A stretch of DNA of 64,000 nucleotides from Leptidea sinapis (GCF_905404315.1 NC_066287.1:8990001-9054000); one strand, 5' to 3'; shown: positions 11,735 to 22,734, counted from the stretch's first letter. Translations and numbers: made by a program. The notes: generated by a model from the sequence alone, not told the origin.

Positions 11735-12190
11735 TGTCTCAGACTATCCTGCTTAAATCAGCAGGACGTGTGAATCGTCCCGCAGGCATCCGCAGGGCAT
11801 TTGCCAGCTACTCTAACATACCTATACAAGAAAATTTAAGGCTAAATGATATTCCCCGTCGTGATGACAAGCGTCCTGATGGAATGACCTAGGACACGGG
11901 GATAGGTAGCTAGTGTAGGATGCGACTTGCCCAGCTGGTCGGGTGGTTAGTGAAGACAGCAAATGTCTCAAATATATTGACCTCAGTGAGTACATCTTTG
12001 TGTCATTTTGTGTCAAGACACTTGGCCCGTGGGTTCCAAAGGCGCGGAGAAAGTGCACATTACTATCTACGCGCCGCAGTAGAGCTATTGGAAACCCAAC
12101 CGCTGATAGTTATTTCGGCCAACGTATCAGCCGAGCTATATCAATATATCAATTCTGCCAATAGTCTTCATTTACTTCTTTATAGTGATA
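11735..12190 (+). pseudogene. Retroelement-type ORF end (ETLGPWG domain), copy 1
   Basis: Frameshifted remnant of a protein end also present at 38545-39045 and, inverted, at 15165-15378. The plus strand shows the remains of a DGMT start, a WD(V)TC-like stretch, KYIDLSEYIFVSFCVKTLGP and a Q-R-I-S-x-A-I-like end. From memory, such a domain recurs at the C-terminal side of retroelement polyproteins in many invertebrates; I cannot name it with certainty. Stops and deletions make it non-functional. Confidence 0.55.
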
Positions 12191-12194
12191 GTTG

Positions 12195-12780
12195 ACCCAA
12201 ATCAAATGTAATGTAATCAAATAAAGTATTGTAAATATGATAAATTAACAAACATAATAAGTATATATATTAAGTGATAATATGCACATACATATCATTT
12301 ATATCTGAAATCAGTCCCCAATCTATGAGCAGATGATTATTGTGTTGGATATCTAGAAGCTTGTGGGAAGAGTGGTCCATCAATCTTTCTTTCCTTTATT
12401 TCAAGTACAGTTCGACAATGCTTTTTCGCTAGAGTCTCTTTGGATGGCTTATAGTTGGTAACTCCACTGCCAGTTTGTTCGGATTAATTGCTAGGAGATC
12501 TTTGCAATTAGTAGAGTATTGTTCGATTTCTTCCTTTACTGTTTTAAATTTAAGTTCTTCATGAAGTTCATTGTCTTTTTGGAATTTTTTGCATTCGATA
12601 GTTTTCTAAGGATGCCATTTTGGGCTCTCTGTATAAATGCAATGTTGGAGTTACATGCTGATCCTTATCAGAGCTGGATACCGTTAGTCCAGATTGGTTT
12701 TAGAACCACCTTCGTCTAGACTACATAATATGTATATCCGCAAAAATATTAGTGAATCTATATATTCTATATATATATAT
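12195..12780. other. No gene recognised
   Basis: AT-rich DNA with short random frames only. Confidence 0.45.
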
Positions 12781-12783
12781 ATA

Positions 12784-12829
12784 GATGCTTTGAGCAATAT
12801 ATATATATATATATATTGCTCAAAGCATC
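12784..12829. repeat. Perfect 46-bp palindrome
   Basis: GATGCTTTGAGCAA, an AT run, then TTGCTCAAAGCATC. The two 23-bp halves are perfectly complementary, and the non-repetitive 14-bp outer arms make chance unlikely. Confidence 0.85.
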
Positions 12830-13735
12830 CTCAACGTATTTTATTTCAAGTCATCCAAGTTGAAAACACTGTGTAGTTTTATTAGAATCCTTTGTTCTCA
12901 AGTTGTAAATGCAAGAAGTTCGAACCAAAGTTATAACGCCTTGGGGCTTAGACAAGTGGCAACAAGTAGCCAGATCTCGACTCAAGTACAAGAACTCGCT
13001 TTGCATGAACTTATCATTATAGCTGTATTGCGCTTTTTATACGAAAATGTATCATGAATTTATAAACACAAAAAGGTCTGACATTATAATATGCATTGAA
13101 TATATATTTACTGGCTACATTGTCTCGTATAGATAGTTTTAACATTCAATCTACTTAATTACTAGGACGCAAAATAAAAACTACGTTTTCAGTTAATGTG
13201 CTCATATGTGTGTGTTTTATTATTCGTGTGTATATTACAATTTTCAGATCATGTATTATATTATCAAAATTGTGTATTTATTTTGTTTGACTCTTGTATT
13301 CAATTGATCACTTTTTCCATTTTTGTGAGATTTTGTATGGCAAATGCTATTTATAATTTTTAGATTGTTCTCTAGTACCAGCCAGTTGGCTATGTTTCTC
13401 TTGCCAAAAATTTTTACTTCACCTTGTTGCATTGTTGCTATTTTGGCATTCAAAGGTATTTGCTGACTATTCATTCACAGTTTTACAAAATTCTCGATAA
13501 AAGGCTCGGTTATTTTGTAATTGTGTGGATTTATATAAGTATGGGAGAAGAAGGGGGCGGTTTCATCACTCACCGCTACTTACTATTATGATTTTGATTT
13601 TCCGTACTCAAGAGAAGTTACTCCTTTCAAGAATTCGGTCCACCGAACTAAAGTTAAACGCACTCATTTGGAGGCTATAACTGATTTTGTAGAACGTAAT
13701 TAAGAAATATATTTTCGAGAAATTGTACATAATAT
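12830..13735. other. No gene recognised
   Basis: AT-rich; short frames only. 13530-13680 is slightly GC-richer, with no identifiable product. Confidence 0.45.
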
Positions 13736-13736
13736 A

Positions 13737-13985
13737 TCATCATCATCTTCATCAGCTGGAAGACGTCCACTTCTGGACAAATGCCTCCCCCAAAGATCTC
13801 TACGACATTCGGTCCTGCGCTGCCCTCATCCAACGTATTCCGGCGATCTTGACCAGACCGCCGGTCCATCTTGTGGGGGCCTACCAACACTTCGTTTTCC
13901 GGTACACGGTCGCCATTCGAGGACTTTACTGCCCCATCGCCTATCTGTCCGTCGAGCTATGTACCCTGCCCACTGCCACCTCAGT
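13737..13985 (-). mobile_element. RTE-type LINE, 3' end
   Basis: On the minus strand this reads as the end of an RTE-clade reverse transcriptase ORF (a GRPPTRWT-like block, VKIAGIRWMRAAQDR, then an end near the stop) followed by a (GAT)n tail, seen on the plus strand as CATCATCATCTTCATCAGC. It is 5'-truncated. The 71-codon minus frame here is the wrong frame of this ORF. Confidence 0.8.
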
Positions 13986-13989
13986 TATA

Positions 13990-14445
13990 TATAATACTAA
14001 TAAATATTGATCGTATTTGTTAAAAATCAAACAATAACATCGAATATCGTATCAATAGAAAATAAATGAATACAATTAATTTGAGAAACAAAGCCAGCTG
14101 TGAATGAGAGTTGTTTTTGTTTACATTAAACAAAGCCGTGTTGACTGAACGTCTACCGAGTATTGTGTGAGAAGCTGAGAACGTAATAAATTCACAAGAA
14201 TTCATTAAAATGGGAAATTAAATATCTGGAGTGCTAAGAGCAACTGCATATTACTGGCATATTTCTAATTAAGTTACATAATTCAAAATGAACATTAGCA
14301 TCATTCATACATGCGTATCATCAAGCATTTTGAGGGCAAGTAGGAAGCATCGATCTAATTAAAGGTGAACGCTTTCAAAGTCAAATAAGACTTGTTCAAA
14401 TAGGCTTAAACTAAGCGCTTTTGAACCGTCATAACAGTTTCAAAT
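13990..14445. other. No gene recognised
   Basis: AT-rich, without a credible frame or a recurrent repeat. Confidence 0.45.
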
Positions 14446-14449
14446 CTTG

Positions 14450-14835
14450 CAACAATTTAGTCTCCTTCATAATCACATCAAAAGTTGTGGTAGGCTCATA
14501 GGCTAATGTAATTAGTAATAAACTTGACCACACTATTGGTGAAAATTCTTTAAATCATCACTCTTTTTCTGTGTACTTTTTATATGCTAACTCCTGCCAT
14601 ACCTCGGTATACCACATATTATATAACATGTTTCATATCGCGCAATTAAGTCCAGTTCATAATTACATCAAAAGTTGCGTTAGGCTGATGGATTTAGTAA
14701 AAGACTTGACCACAGTACTGGTGATAATTTTACAGAATTTTCACCAGTACTTTATTCTGTGTACTTTTATATGCTTACTTCTGACATTAATCGGTAAACC
14801 ATTTATTATATAACATGTTTTATTTTGTGCAGCAA
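14450..14835 (+). repeat. Diverged tandem duplication, ~191-bp unit
   Basis: Two adjacent units share ACATCAAAAGTTG (starting near 14475 and 14666), CTTGACCACA, TTCTGTGTACTTTT, TATATGCT and TTATATAACATGTTT in the same order. A third partial unit lies near 15440-15520 (CTTTATTCTGTGGAATAAAT, ATGCTCACTTCTGCCAT). No coding sense. Confidence 0.7.
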
Positions 14836-14889
14836 TTACATTAAGCACATAAATTCAATAAAATCAAAAACTCGCGGTTCACTTCCGGG

Positions 14890-15050
14890 ATTGAATTTAC
14901 AGACGGTTCGGGACTTACCAGAACCTGAGAGTTGAACATGATATACGATCCATACGTCACTTGGATTGTTGGCTCAGTTGGAGTTCGAGTTCCGCATCTT
15001 CTGTAAATTTTGGTACAATTCTATTTTAATTTAAGAGAATTTTTTATAAG
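14890..15050 (+). repeat. tRNA-like repeat, degraded copy
   Basis: Carries AACCTGAGAGTTGAAC and TACGTCACTTGG followed by TTGGCTCAGTTGG and GTTCGAGTTC. The anticodon arm is deleted and the acceptor end is absent. Confidence 0.6.
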
Positions 15051-15087
15051 AATCCAGCACATTTTCTAATAATTATAGTAACTACAC

Positions 15088-15158
15088 TATCATCATCATC
15101 ATCAGCCGGAAGACGTCCACTGCTGGACAAAGGCCTCCCCCAAAGATTTCCATGACGA
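15088..15158 (-). mobile_element. RTE-type LINE, extreme 3' end
   Basis: About 70 bp: (CAT)n, then CAGCCGGAAGACGTCCACTG and AAGGCCTCCCCCAAAGATTT. Same family as 13737-13985. It abuts the next element directly. Confidence 0.75.
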
Positions 15159-15164
15159 TCGGTA

Positions 15165-15378
15165 ACATCGGTTATTGCACTATGATAACATTAAATTAAA
15201 ACTATCATTACGGGAAGCATATTAAGAATACTGGCAGCATTTTCACGTTGGATAGCTAGACTGATCCGTTGATCGAAATAGCTGCCAGCGCTTGGGTTAC
15301 CAGTAGCCATATTGAGGCGAGAAGATAGTACTTTGTACATTCTCCGCGCCTCTGGGCCCCACGGGTTGTTGTCTCAAT
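15165..15378 (-). pseudogene. Retroelement-type ORF end (ETLGPWG domain), copy 2
   Basis: Inverted partial copy. The minus strand gives a GPRGAE-like start, then the ATGNPSAG-like and AIQR-like stretches seen at 38.9 kb. It ends in the same TAAATTAAAACTATCAT 3' block. Frameshifted. Confidence 0.6.
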
Positions 15379-15379
15379 T

Positions 15380-16370
15380 AAATTTGTATATTTAACCAAG
15401 TTGTGAACATTATTAGCGGAACAATGTATTGAAAATTATTCGATTTAGCACCCTTTATTCTGTGGAATAAATACTTTTAAATGCTCACTTCTGCCATGAA
15501 TAGGTTAAACGTACTTTAGTTTTGTTTAGAAAATTTCAAGTGCGAAAAAGTTTGTATATGGTTTTTTTGTAAGTATCATTTTTTAAGTAGTTTAGTAAGT
15601 AGGACATATGCATCATTCGGTGATGGATACATATTTGTTTGGGGTGGAGATGATGGGTCCTTCGGGTTCATCGGCACAAAACTCATAATATAGTTATCCA
15701 GGCGTCTAACCGATTTGACAGATGACCCAAGGTTTAATACTTACCTCTGTCAAAGGATAATTTGGACAAACAAAGAGGTAACGTTGCCAGCTTCATGTGC
15801 ACCTTACCTGCCTACAGCGTTTTTAATGATATTTACTATTTGTAATTAATTAATATTATTAGATTATTTGAGTTTTATTTTATCATTTTTTATATAAATA
15901 GTGTTATTAATTATTAAGTCATAGGTAAATAATCTACATACTCTATACATACTTATTCTATCAAAATTTAAATGTTAGACATATCTACCACCAGCGTCAT
16001 GTGGAAAAAGTTACATTATTTTCCCCAAGCGACCATACAACCAGCTACCCGTTTCTCGATCAAAGATTACCACTTAATTGTGATTAGATTATAAAAATAT
16101 GTATTTGTATGTTAATATTAAGGGGTGTCTGCAGAGCCTCGATTTATTTTAATGATATGTAGCGACGCAGTGCGGATAGCCCGGGGCTGCCTCTTGTACA
16201 ATATTACAAACTGCCGCTGGATGAAACGAAATAAACACAAAAACATACTTTAAGTGCGTAGGTACTAAATTTAAAAGACTGCGATGAGTAACACTGCCTT
16301 GTGTTCTTAACAGTGTGCTGGCGGATATTGTTTTCTTTCATTTATCCCTAAATTTTAGGGAAGTTCAAAA
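15380..16370. other. No gene recognised
   Basis: Apart from the partial third unit of the 191-bp duplication near 15440-15520, I see nothing here. Confidence 0.45.
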
Positions 16371-16372
16371 TT

Positions 16373-17025
16373 GTTATAGTTATAGTAACCTTTACCACAT
16401 AGACGTCTAATAACAATCTCGCGGGTTATAGTGAAGGGTTCGCGACATTGTTTCGTGTTGTGGCAGTTTTCGCGTTATCGAGGTGCGAAGTTGTTCTAAT
16501 GTAAATAAATTTATTAATGAGGTGTCTGTTTTTAATATAAAATTTGACTTTTTTCTAGTTTTGACTAAGACTAAGGCTTTGCTTTGTAAGTAATTATTCG
16601 ATTTGCAGTATTCGCCCTGTTCATCCCGGGGGCATAAAAAGAATAGGGAAGTCCCAGGCCCAAGCGTGTCGTAAGGGCATTTACCAGTGTTCGTGGCTTC
16701 GTTGCACATGATGCCGGCTAAATGATAGTTACCACGACGGAGCCTTTTTCAGCCGTAAAGCAGTTATGTGTTAGCATTATTGTGTTTTGGTCAGAAGGGC
16801 GTAGTTAGTGAAATTATGCAAATGAGACTTAATATCTTATGTCTCAAGGTGACGAGCGCAATTTCAGTGGCGCACAGAAGTTTTGGTTGTTTCAAGAATC
16901 CTGAGCGGCACTGCTTTGTAATGAGCAGGGCGCATCAACTACCATCAGCTGAACCACAGTAGGCATAATATGTTGTCTACTGTGGCTGCACATCCTGCTC
17001 GTCTTGTCCCTTACTGTCATAAAAA
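16373..17025 (-). repeat. Composite: LINE 3' piece plus repeat A
   Basis: 16373-16690 holds a diverged J-like LINE ORF end (minus strand, ending in an RRLCGKGYYN-like block) and 16690-17025 an inverted repeat A. The same two parts occur in the same order at 17965-18620, and the junction recurs at 29908-30290. The 100-codon minus frame lies in the LINE part. Confidence 0.65.
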
Positions 17026-17085
17026 TAAATCAAAATTGGATTTCAAATCACTTAGAAAATGAAAAACGGCTTAAGGTATTGTGTA

Positions 17086-17115
17086 AGTATTGGCAACTTT
17101 CTAGTTGCCAATACT
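17086..17115. repeat. 13-bp-arm hairpin at mariner end
   Basis: AAGTATTGGCAAC and GTTGCCAATACTT surround a 6-nt loop just past the transposase stop. It may derive from a mariner terminal repeat; the outer partner was not found. Confidence 0.6.
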
Positions 17116-17765
17116 TTTATAGTTTTTCGAAGTAATCTCCGTTCCTCTCTACACATCGTCACATACGATGGAACCACTGAGAAAAGCAGTGGGCCCATTC
17201 TTTCTTAGGGGTCTCTTCTATGGTATTTTCGTACGCTTTCACCGCATCTTCAGGGCTCGTAAAGCGAATACCTCGAATTTTATCTTTAGTTCTTGGGAAT
17301 AAATAAAAGTCGCAGAGCGCCAGGTCAGGACTGTATTTTGGATGACTCATTATCTCGACACCTGCCATAGTCAAATATTCAACAGTCCGTTTTGCGGAGT
17401 GCGCTGAAGCGTTGTCCCACGACAATATGAAGGAAGATCCTGCTTCGAGGGCGCTGCTGTCGAATTTTTTCCAAGTAACAGGCAAACAGCGATTGACATA
17501 CCAGTCTGCAGTAACTGTCGTTCCATCTTCTAGCACAACTGTTGCGAAAGAAGGAGGCAATCATCTTTTTTCCTTGACTTCTTCTTTTCTTTACCTTAGT
17601 TGGCCGATCCTCAAAAGGAAACACCCTCTGAGCTGATGATCTTTTGGTTTCGGGTTCGTAGCAATATATCCAGCTTTCATCACCTGGGACGATGTCAAAC
17701 ACAGCATTTGAATCACCGCCGTTGAACTTATCTAACATTTGGCGACACCAGTCCATGCGAAGTTT
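17100..17765 (-). pseudogene. Mariner transposase remnant (D,D34D)
   Basis: Two minus-strand frames together cover the catalytic part of a Tc1/mariner transposase, the nuclear enzyme that cuts and pastes its own element at TA sites. The first frame (17756 down to ~17565) carries VPGDESWIYCYEP with the first catalytic Asp. The second (17560-17159) carries LSWDNASAHS with the second Asp and HPKYSPDLALCDFYLFP with the third. Exactly 34 residues separate the second and third Asp, which marks the mariner family. A frameshift near 17555-17565 separates the two parts, and the N-terminal DNA-binding region is missing: the frame starts at MDWCRQML. All three catalytic residues survive, but this copy cannot make an active enzyme. 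It sits between two composite repeats. Confidence 0.9.
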
Positions 17766-17964
17766 GCCGCCAATTCACAAAAACAAATGACTAATGAATG
17801 CATTATACTACATTAGGTTACCAAAGAGTTCTAAAATTGAAATTCAAAAAAAGTTTTCATTAGCAATGTTTCTAACTGGCCAGTTCTAAACATTTTCAGT
17901 GTTACCCACGTACAAATTAAATATATTATTTAAATAGCCTAAAGACACTCGATACATTATAATC

Positions 17965-18620
17965 ATATTAATCTGTGGTATCATTAAGAAAGTCATTTAT
18001 GTCATAGTAACCTTTAACACATAAACGTCTATTAACAATCTCGCGGCTTTAATAGGGAAGGGAACGCGACATTGTTTCAAGTTGTGGCAGTTGTCGCGTT
18101 ATCGAGGTTTGAAGTTGTTGTACTGTAAATAAATTTATTATGAGGTGTCTGTTTTTAGTATAAAAATTTGTGGTTTCAACTTTTTTATAGTTTTGACTCC
18201 GACAGGCTTTGCTTTGTAAGTAATTATTCGAGTTGCAGTATTCGTCCTGTCTTTCCCCGGGGCATAAAAAGGATAGGGAAATTCCACGGTGTCGTAAGTG
18301 GCAACTTAGGGCATTTACCAGTGGTACGCTTCTTTGCACAAGATGCCGGCTAGACTATGGGTACCACAACGGTGCCTTTTTTTCTGCCGTGAGGCAGTAA
18401 TGTGTAAGTATTATTGTGTTTCGGTCGTGGCTAGTCAAATTACTTCGCAAATGATACTTAACATCTCATGTCTCAAGCTGACGAGCGCAATTGCTGTACC
18501 ACTCAGATCTGTTTCCCGATTTTTCAAGCGTCCTGAGCGGCACTGCATTGTAATGAATAGGGCGTATCAATTACCATCAGCTACACGTCCTGCTCGTCTC
18601 GTCCTAACGTGTCCTAAAAT
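17965..18620 (-). repeat. Composite: LINE 3' piece plus repeat A, second copy
   Basis: Homologous to 16373-17025 over ~620 bp. It includes TAGTAACCTTTAACACATAA, CGCGACATTGTTTC, GCAGTATTCG, GGGGCATAAAAAG and then repeat A. It extends ~40 bp further into the LINE 3' sequence (ATCTGTGGTATCATTAAGAA). Confidence 0.65.
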
Positions 18621-18624
18621 AGAG

Positions 18625-19068
18625 GTGTTATTATTGTTAAAACAGTATAACGTCTTTTATGGTGAATATATTATTCCGAAGATAATATGTGCTTTCGTAA
18701 AAAAATACTAATTCTAAATGATAAATGAACTAGATAACATGTTTTCACTCGATGTTTCCTGTTCTGCGTCCTGAAGGAACGTTTCCTTTGTGTAAACAGG
18801 AACGGGTGAACCTGCCTGTTAGCGCTCCGCTCCTCTAATCTCGACGAATTATTTATTTTGTCGCGGTTTTGATACATTTCAGCGAAATATGTTTTGCAAT
18901 GCGAACTTTACGTACGCACGTACTAGATTTCGTATTATCACATTAAAGATATTCATAATTGTCTTTTCTGTTTATATACATGTGATTTATATCCGCAAAT
19001 TAACTAAAGGTAAGTTAATATATAAAACTACATACAATTTTCATTTATACATTTTATCTATTTATCTA
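18625..19068. other. No gene recognised
   Basis: No coding frame or recurrent repeat seen. Confidence 0.45.
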
Positions 19069-19071
19069 TAT

Positions 19072-19442
19072 ATATAAAAATGAATTGCTGAACATTAGTC
19101 TCACTAAAACTCGAGAACGTATGGACCGATTTGGCAAATTTAGGTCTTGAATTATTTGTGGAAGTCTAGAGAAGGTTTAAAAGGTGAATAAATAGGAAAA
19201 TGCTGCCAAATTAAATAAAACAACAAATTTGTTTTTCATTTGATGTGTCCATACATAATTTCTATGAGAGAATTTATTGACGCACGGTTTGACAGTTCTG
19301 CTGTGAAACAATTTCATTACTACAGCAGGGTGCATTTTTTACGAAGTAATTTTTGATGTTATGATATATTATTGACAAATTCATATAAAAACATTATTTT
19401 ATTTATTATACACAGAACAACGTCTGTCGGGTCAGCTAGTTT
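19072..19442 (+). mobile_element. Non-autonomous Helitron-like element
   Basis: Starts TCTATATATATAAAAATGAA and ends GTCGGGTCAGCTAGT. It shares its first ~170 bp and last ~190 bp with the element at 21586-22441, so it looks like an internally deleted relative. Confidence 0.85.
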
Positions 19443-19544
19443 TTAATACATTTTATGAAATGTTATATATTTTGAACACAGTTCATATATTGGATGCAGT
19501 TATAAACTAAGTCCCCCTGAAAACATTCTCTGGAAAGGTCATAA

Positions 19545-19665
19545 AACGTCGGGTTAGCTAGAATAATAATAAAAATGTAATTGTTACCCAAAATCTTATA
19601 TTTAAACACGGTTACAATTACACGCGTTTTAATCCTTCAGAAAGTGTAAAAGAAAATATGAACAA
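19545..19665 (+). mobile_element. Fragment of the 6.1-kb MITE family
   Basis: Contains AAACGTCGGGTTAGCTAG and GGTTACAATTACACGCGTTT, matching the right half of the MITE at 6066-6362. Confidence 0.6.
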
Positions 19666-19683
19666 AACTTATCAAGATAGATA

Positions 19684-20037
19684 ATCTATACTAATATTAT
19701 AAAGCTGCAGTGTTTGTTTGTTTGTTTGAACGCGCTAATCTCTGGTACTACTGGTCCGATTTGAATGATTCTTTCAGTGTTGGGTAGTCCATTTATCGAG
19801 GAAGGCTATAGGCTGTTGATGTTTTTTTTTTCAAAATTAGGGATCCGTAATAAAATTGCTATTTTATAACACAAGGTGTAAAATCGAAAACCTATTTTTG
19901 CGTGCGCTGCAAAAACTATTGACAATAGAACAAAAAGATGTACAGGCTATAATATAGGCAAATTTTTTATTACTTATAAAACTATCGCGTGAATTATACT
20001 TTATATGGCAAAACAACGTTTGCCGGGTCAGCTAGTA
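19684..20037 (+). mobile_element. Non-autonomous Helitron-like element
   Basis: Starts near TCTATACTAATATTATAAAG and ends AACGTTTGCCGGGTCAGCTAGT. It holds the family's GGTCCGATTTGAATGATTCT block. Confidence 0.8.
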
Positions 20038-20094
20038 TGATATATTTGCCTAATCTAATTAAATGTAATAAAAACGATTTATTATTTTTCAGTG

Positions 20095-20300
20095 ATATTG
20101 TCCCTCACTGCTGGGATTAATTATACAAATTATATTAATACCAAAATTTGGCATGCCTACTTCGGGCATTTTATAAATAAAACTTCTACATCACTACATA
20201 TTTTAACAAAGAATTTCGCCGCGTCTGTCTGTCTGTGTGTTCGCGATAATTTCAAAAACTTGGGCACCGATTTTCATGCTGTTTTTCATCAATGATAAAA
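20095..20300 (+). mobile_element. Helitron-like fragment
   Basis: CTGTCTGTCTGTGTGTTCGC followed by a CACCGATTTTCATGC block resembles the 5' half of lepidopteran Helitron-like copies. No 3' terminus seen. Confidence 0.35.
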
Positions 20301-20334
20301 AGGCATAAAAGGCATTTATTTTCTCAAAATTGAT

Positions 20335-20833
20335 TCCTTTAGTATTCTTTTTGATGTCATTTCTAATAACTACTAGATACTACTACCGCTTCGGAAACAA
20401 TTGGCGCTCTGAGAGAGAAGAAGCAGCGCAAGAAACTCTCCCAGAACTCTTTTGTTGCGCTCTTTTCAATAAAAATATACAATATTGTACAGTCATTTCT
20501 ATCGCTATAAACCATATCGCAATCTATTCCAGCCTGGGCTGTCCGATCATTTATATATTCAGCAGTGGAGTAATAGGATTTACGACAGAGCCTTTTTTTT
20601 ATAAAACATTTAAATTTATTTATAGATAATGCCTGAACAGTGTCTGGGACTTTATTATAGAAGTGTATACCCTTAAAGCTATTATGTATCTTATGAAGCC
20701 TACTAGAATTAGTTACAAGCAATCCCTTATTTCTAGTGTTATAATAATGAAAATCACTATTAAGAGCAAAAAGGTGACGATTTTTGTAAACGTATATTAA
20801 ATTTTCATAAATGTACTGAGAATGAACAGTCAT
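20335..20833 (-). pseudogene. LINE reverse-transcriptase ORF end, family J2
   Basis: A 156-codon minus frame is the C-terminal tail of a Jockey/CR1-group ORF: SQYIYENLIYVYKN, YYNTRNKGLL, TNSSRLHKIHNSF, FYNKVPDTVQALSI and a KRLCRKSYYSTAEY-like end. Downstream is the family 3' UTR (GCTTCTTCTCTCTCAGAGCG on the minus strand). The reverse transcriptase itself is missing, so this is a 5'-truncated copy. The homologous copy at 42355-43770 carries an insertion, and this copy supplies its empty site. Confidence 0.8.
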
Positions 20834-20839
20834 AATATT

Positions 20840-21420
20840 TATTTCTTTAAATTTTTCTTTGAGAGACTGTCTGGATATGTAATTCTCGAGAAAGGTCTTG
20901 GTAAGTTTTTTTTATCTATTTTTGTACACATTAACGAATTGTTTGTTGCTTAAATCTTCAAAACTACGCAACAGATTTTAATGCGGTTTTTTTTAATAGA
21001 TAGAGTGATTGAAGAGGAAGGTTTATATTTATAATAACCATCCATTAAATAGTGGAGAAATACTGTTATTTTTGAGGTTTCTAATGTAATGTCGTAAATA
21101 ATTACATTTTTTCCGCTTACATTGCAAACGCAGGCTGAACCCTATGAGATTTATCAAAATAATGTACTAAGTATTGTACACATTGAAAAGGTCTACAGAA
21201 AACTCCGCTATGGTATATGTCTATCTCTTATGAATATCCCACAATAACATTTTTTTTATTTACTTTTTACGACAAATAATGGCTAATTTTCGAAGCGATT
21301 TTAACCAATACATTAATTCTTATCTAATTAAACACCTTAAATACATCGTTGGTTTAATATAGATCTATCTGCCCCTTTACAGCATAATATTATTTAAATG
21401 AATATTTTCTAAAATATTAC
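20840..21420. other. No gene; possible Helitron debris
   Basis: 20930-21020 resembles degraded Helitron-like sequence (ACAGATTTTAATGCGGTTTT). The rest is unassigned. Confidence 0.35.
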
Positions 21421-21424
21421 AGAT

Positions 21425-21585
21425 TTAAAAATTGCGTGACATAGCGTTTGCGGCGGTTCCGGCCGGCCGGGTCGGCGGGAGCGTGCCTATAAATAGCGGT
21501 TCTCCTTCACTTCACTTTGAATTCAGCAGCGATCGGACGCGTTTATTATTGGAGCTCTCTAGCGAGGAAAAAAACAATCTATATA
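21425..21585 (+). promoter_or_regulatory. GC-rich TATA-type core promoter candidate
   Basis: A GC-rich block (GCGGCGGTTCCGGCCGGCCG) is followed by TATAAATA at 21488-21495. Initiator-like TTCACTT (A at 21514) and ATTCAGCA (A at 21525) lie 26-37 nt downstream, and GATCGGACGCG follows. Spacing and composition fit an insect RNA polymerase II start. A Helitron begins at 21586, so any first exon has been interrupted or extended. No transcript evidence is available. Confidence 0.4.
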
Positions 21586-22441
21586 TATAAAAATGAATTG
21601 CTGTTCGTTAGTCTCGCTAAAACTCGAGAACGGCTGGACCTATTTGGCTAATTTTGGTCTTGAATTATTAGTGGAAGTCCAGTGTAGGTTGAAAATGTGA
21701 ATAAATAGGAAAACGCTTGGAATTAAATAAAAACAACAAATTTGTTTTTCCTTTGACGTGTCCCCCGTCGTTCAGAAAACAAATTGAAAGAATAGTTTCA
21801 AATTAATAATTAATTACAATTTTAAAATTTCTTTCTAACTTTCTCAGGAGGTAAAAAATAAACTTAATCTTAGCTAACTATCAGATTATTTTTATGTAGA
21901 TTGATAAATCATAAGTTTTGTCACAAATGGAACTTTTGAACCTAACCATAATATTTGACTTGACAACCAATCCGTCGATCCACCCTTTATGTTGATCGAT
22001 ACCTTAGACAAAGAGTGCATCCTTCTATATATGTGAGTGATGAATACCGCTATGTGCGCGAGAACTTTCTTTACTTCGGTTATACTCTGTGATAGTGACA
22101 TTTTAAGTTGTGTGCTCTTTTTACACGCTTTTTATTAGCTTCACCTGTATGTATGTATGTTTGTTTGTAACCGACTCATTTGGGTGCGATTTTGACCCAC
22201 CTTAAACAGCAAGACTTCGATCAAACAATTATTTCTTTCCAATATTTGTTTTGTATGGACATATTTTCTATGAGAGAATTTATTGACGCACGGTTTGACA
22301 GTTCTGCTGTGAAACAATTTAATTACAACAACAGGGAGCATATTTTACGAAATAATTCTTGATGTTATGATATATTATTGACAAATTAATAAAAAACATA
22401 TTTTATTTATTATATACACAACAACGTCTGTCGGGTCAGCT
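21586..22441 (+). mobile_element. Non-autonomous Helitron-like element, ~860 bp
   Basis: Begins TCTATATATATAAAAATGAA and ends GTCTGTCGGGTCAGCTAA, with the 3' hairpin region of the family. It carries an internal GACGTGTCCCCCGTCG block and a CTTCACCTGTATGTATG / GACTCATTTGGGTGCGA module that recurs at ~27805. It is the longest copy in the window; no helicase is encoded. Confidence 0.85.
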
Positions 22442-22444
22442 AAT

Positions 22445-22731
22445 ACTTAATAAAAATGTGCTTTTCAGCGCGGCAATGTATCAGTAAGTTTTGAATTGAT
22501 TAACAGACTGTATCATTACTGTGTGTGTCTATGTAAGTAAGGAATATCGTGTGTAATTAGTCGAAAATAATAATAATAAAATTTCATTCGTACCGAGCAT
22601 TTTTTTTATTTGTTTGTTTTATATTTTTATAAAAAAGGATTCCTTTTGTTTGTTTTAAGTTTATTTTATACAAAAGTCTAGGTATTTTATTTATCGATTG
22701 AGGCAGTACGAAGTCTGCCGGGTCAGCTAGT
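22445..22731 (+). mobile_element. Helitron-like 3' end
   Basis: Ends AGTCTGCCGGGTCAGCTAGT at about 22731. The upstream limit is unclear because the preceding sequence is not shared with other copies. Confidence 0.5.
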
Positions 22732-22734
22732 ATA

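Noticed and set aside
13723..14010. 95-codon plus frame
   Set aside because: Antisense to the RTE 3' end; the His-rich start is the (CAT)n tail.
16407..18339. Two related ~100-codon minus frames as a duplicated host gene
   Set aside because: They lie in the LINE/repeat A composites and do not stay in frame with each other.
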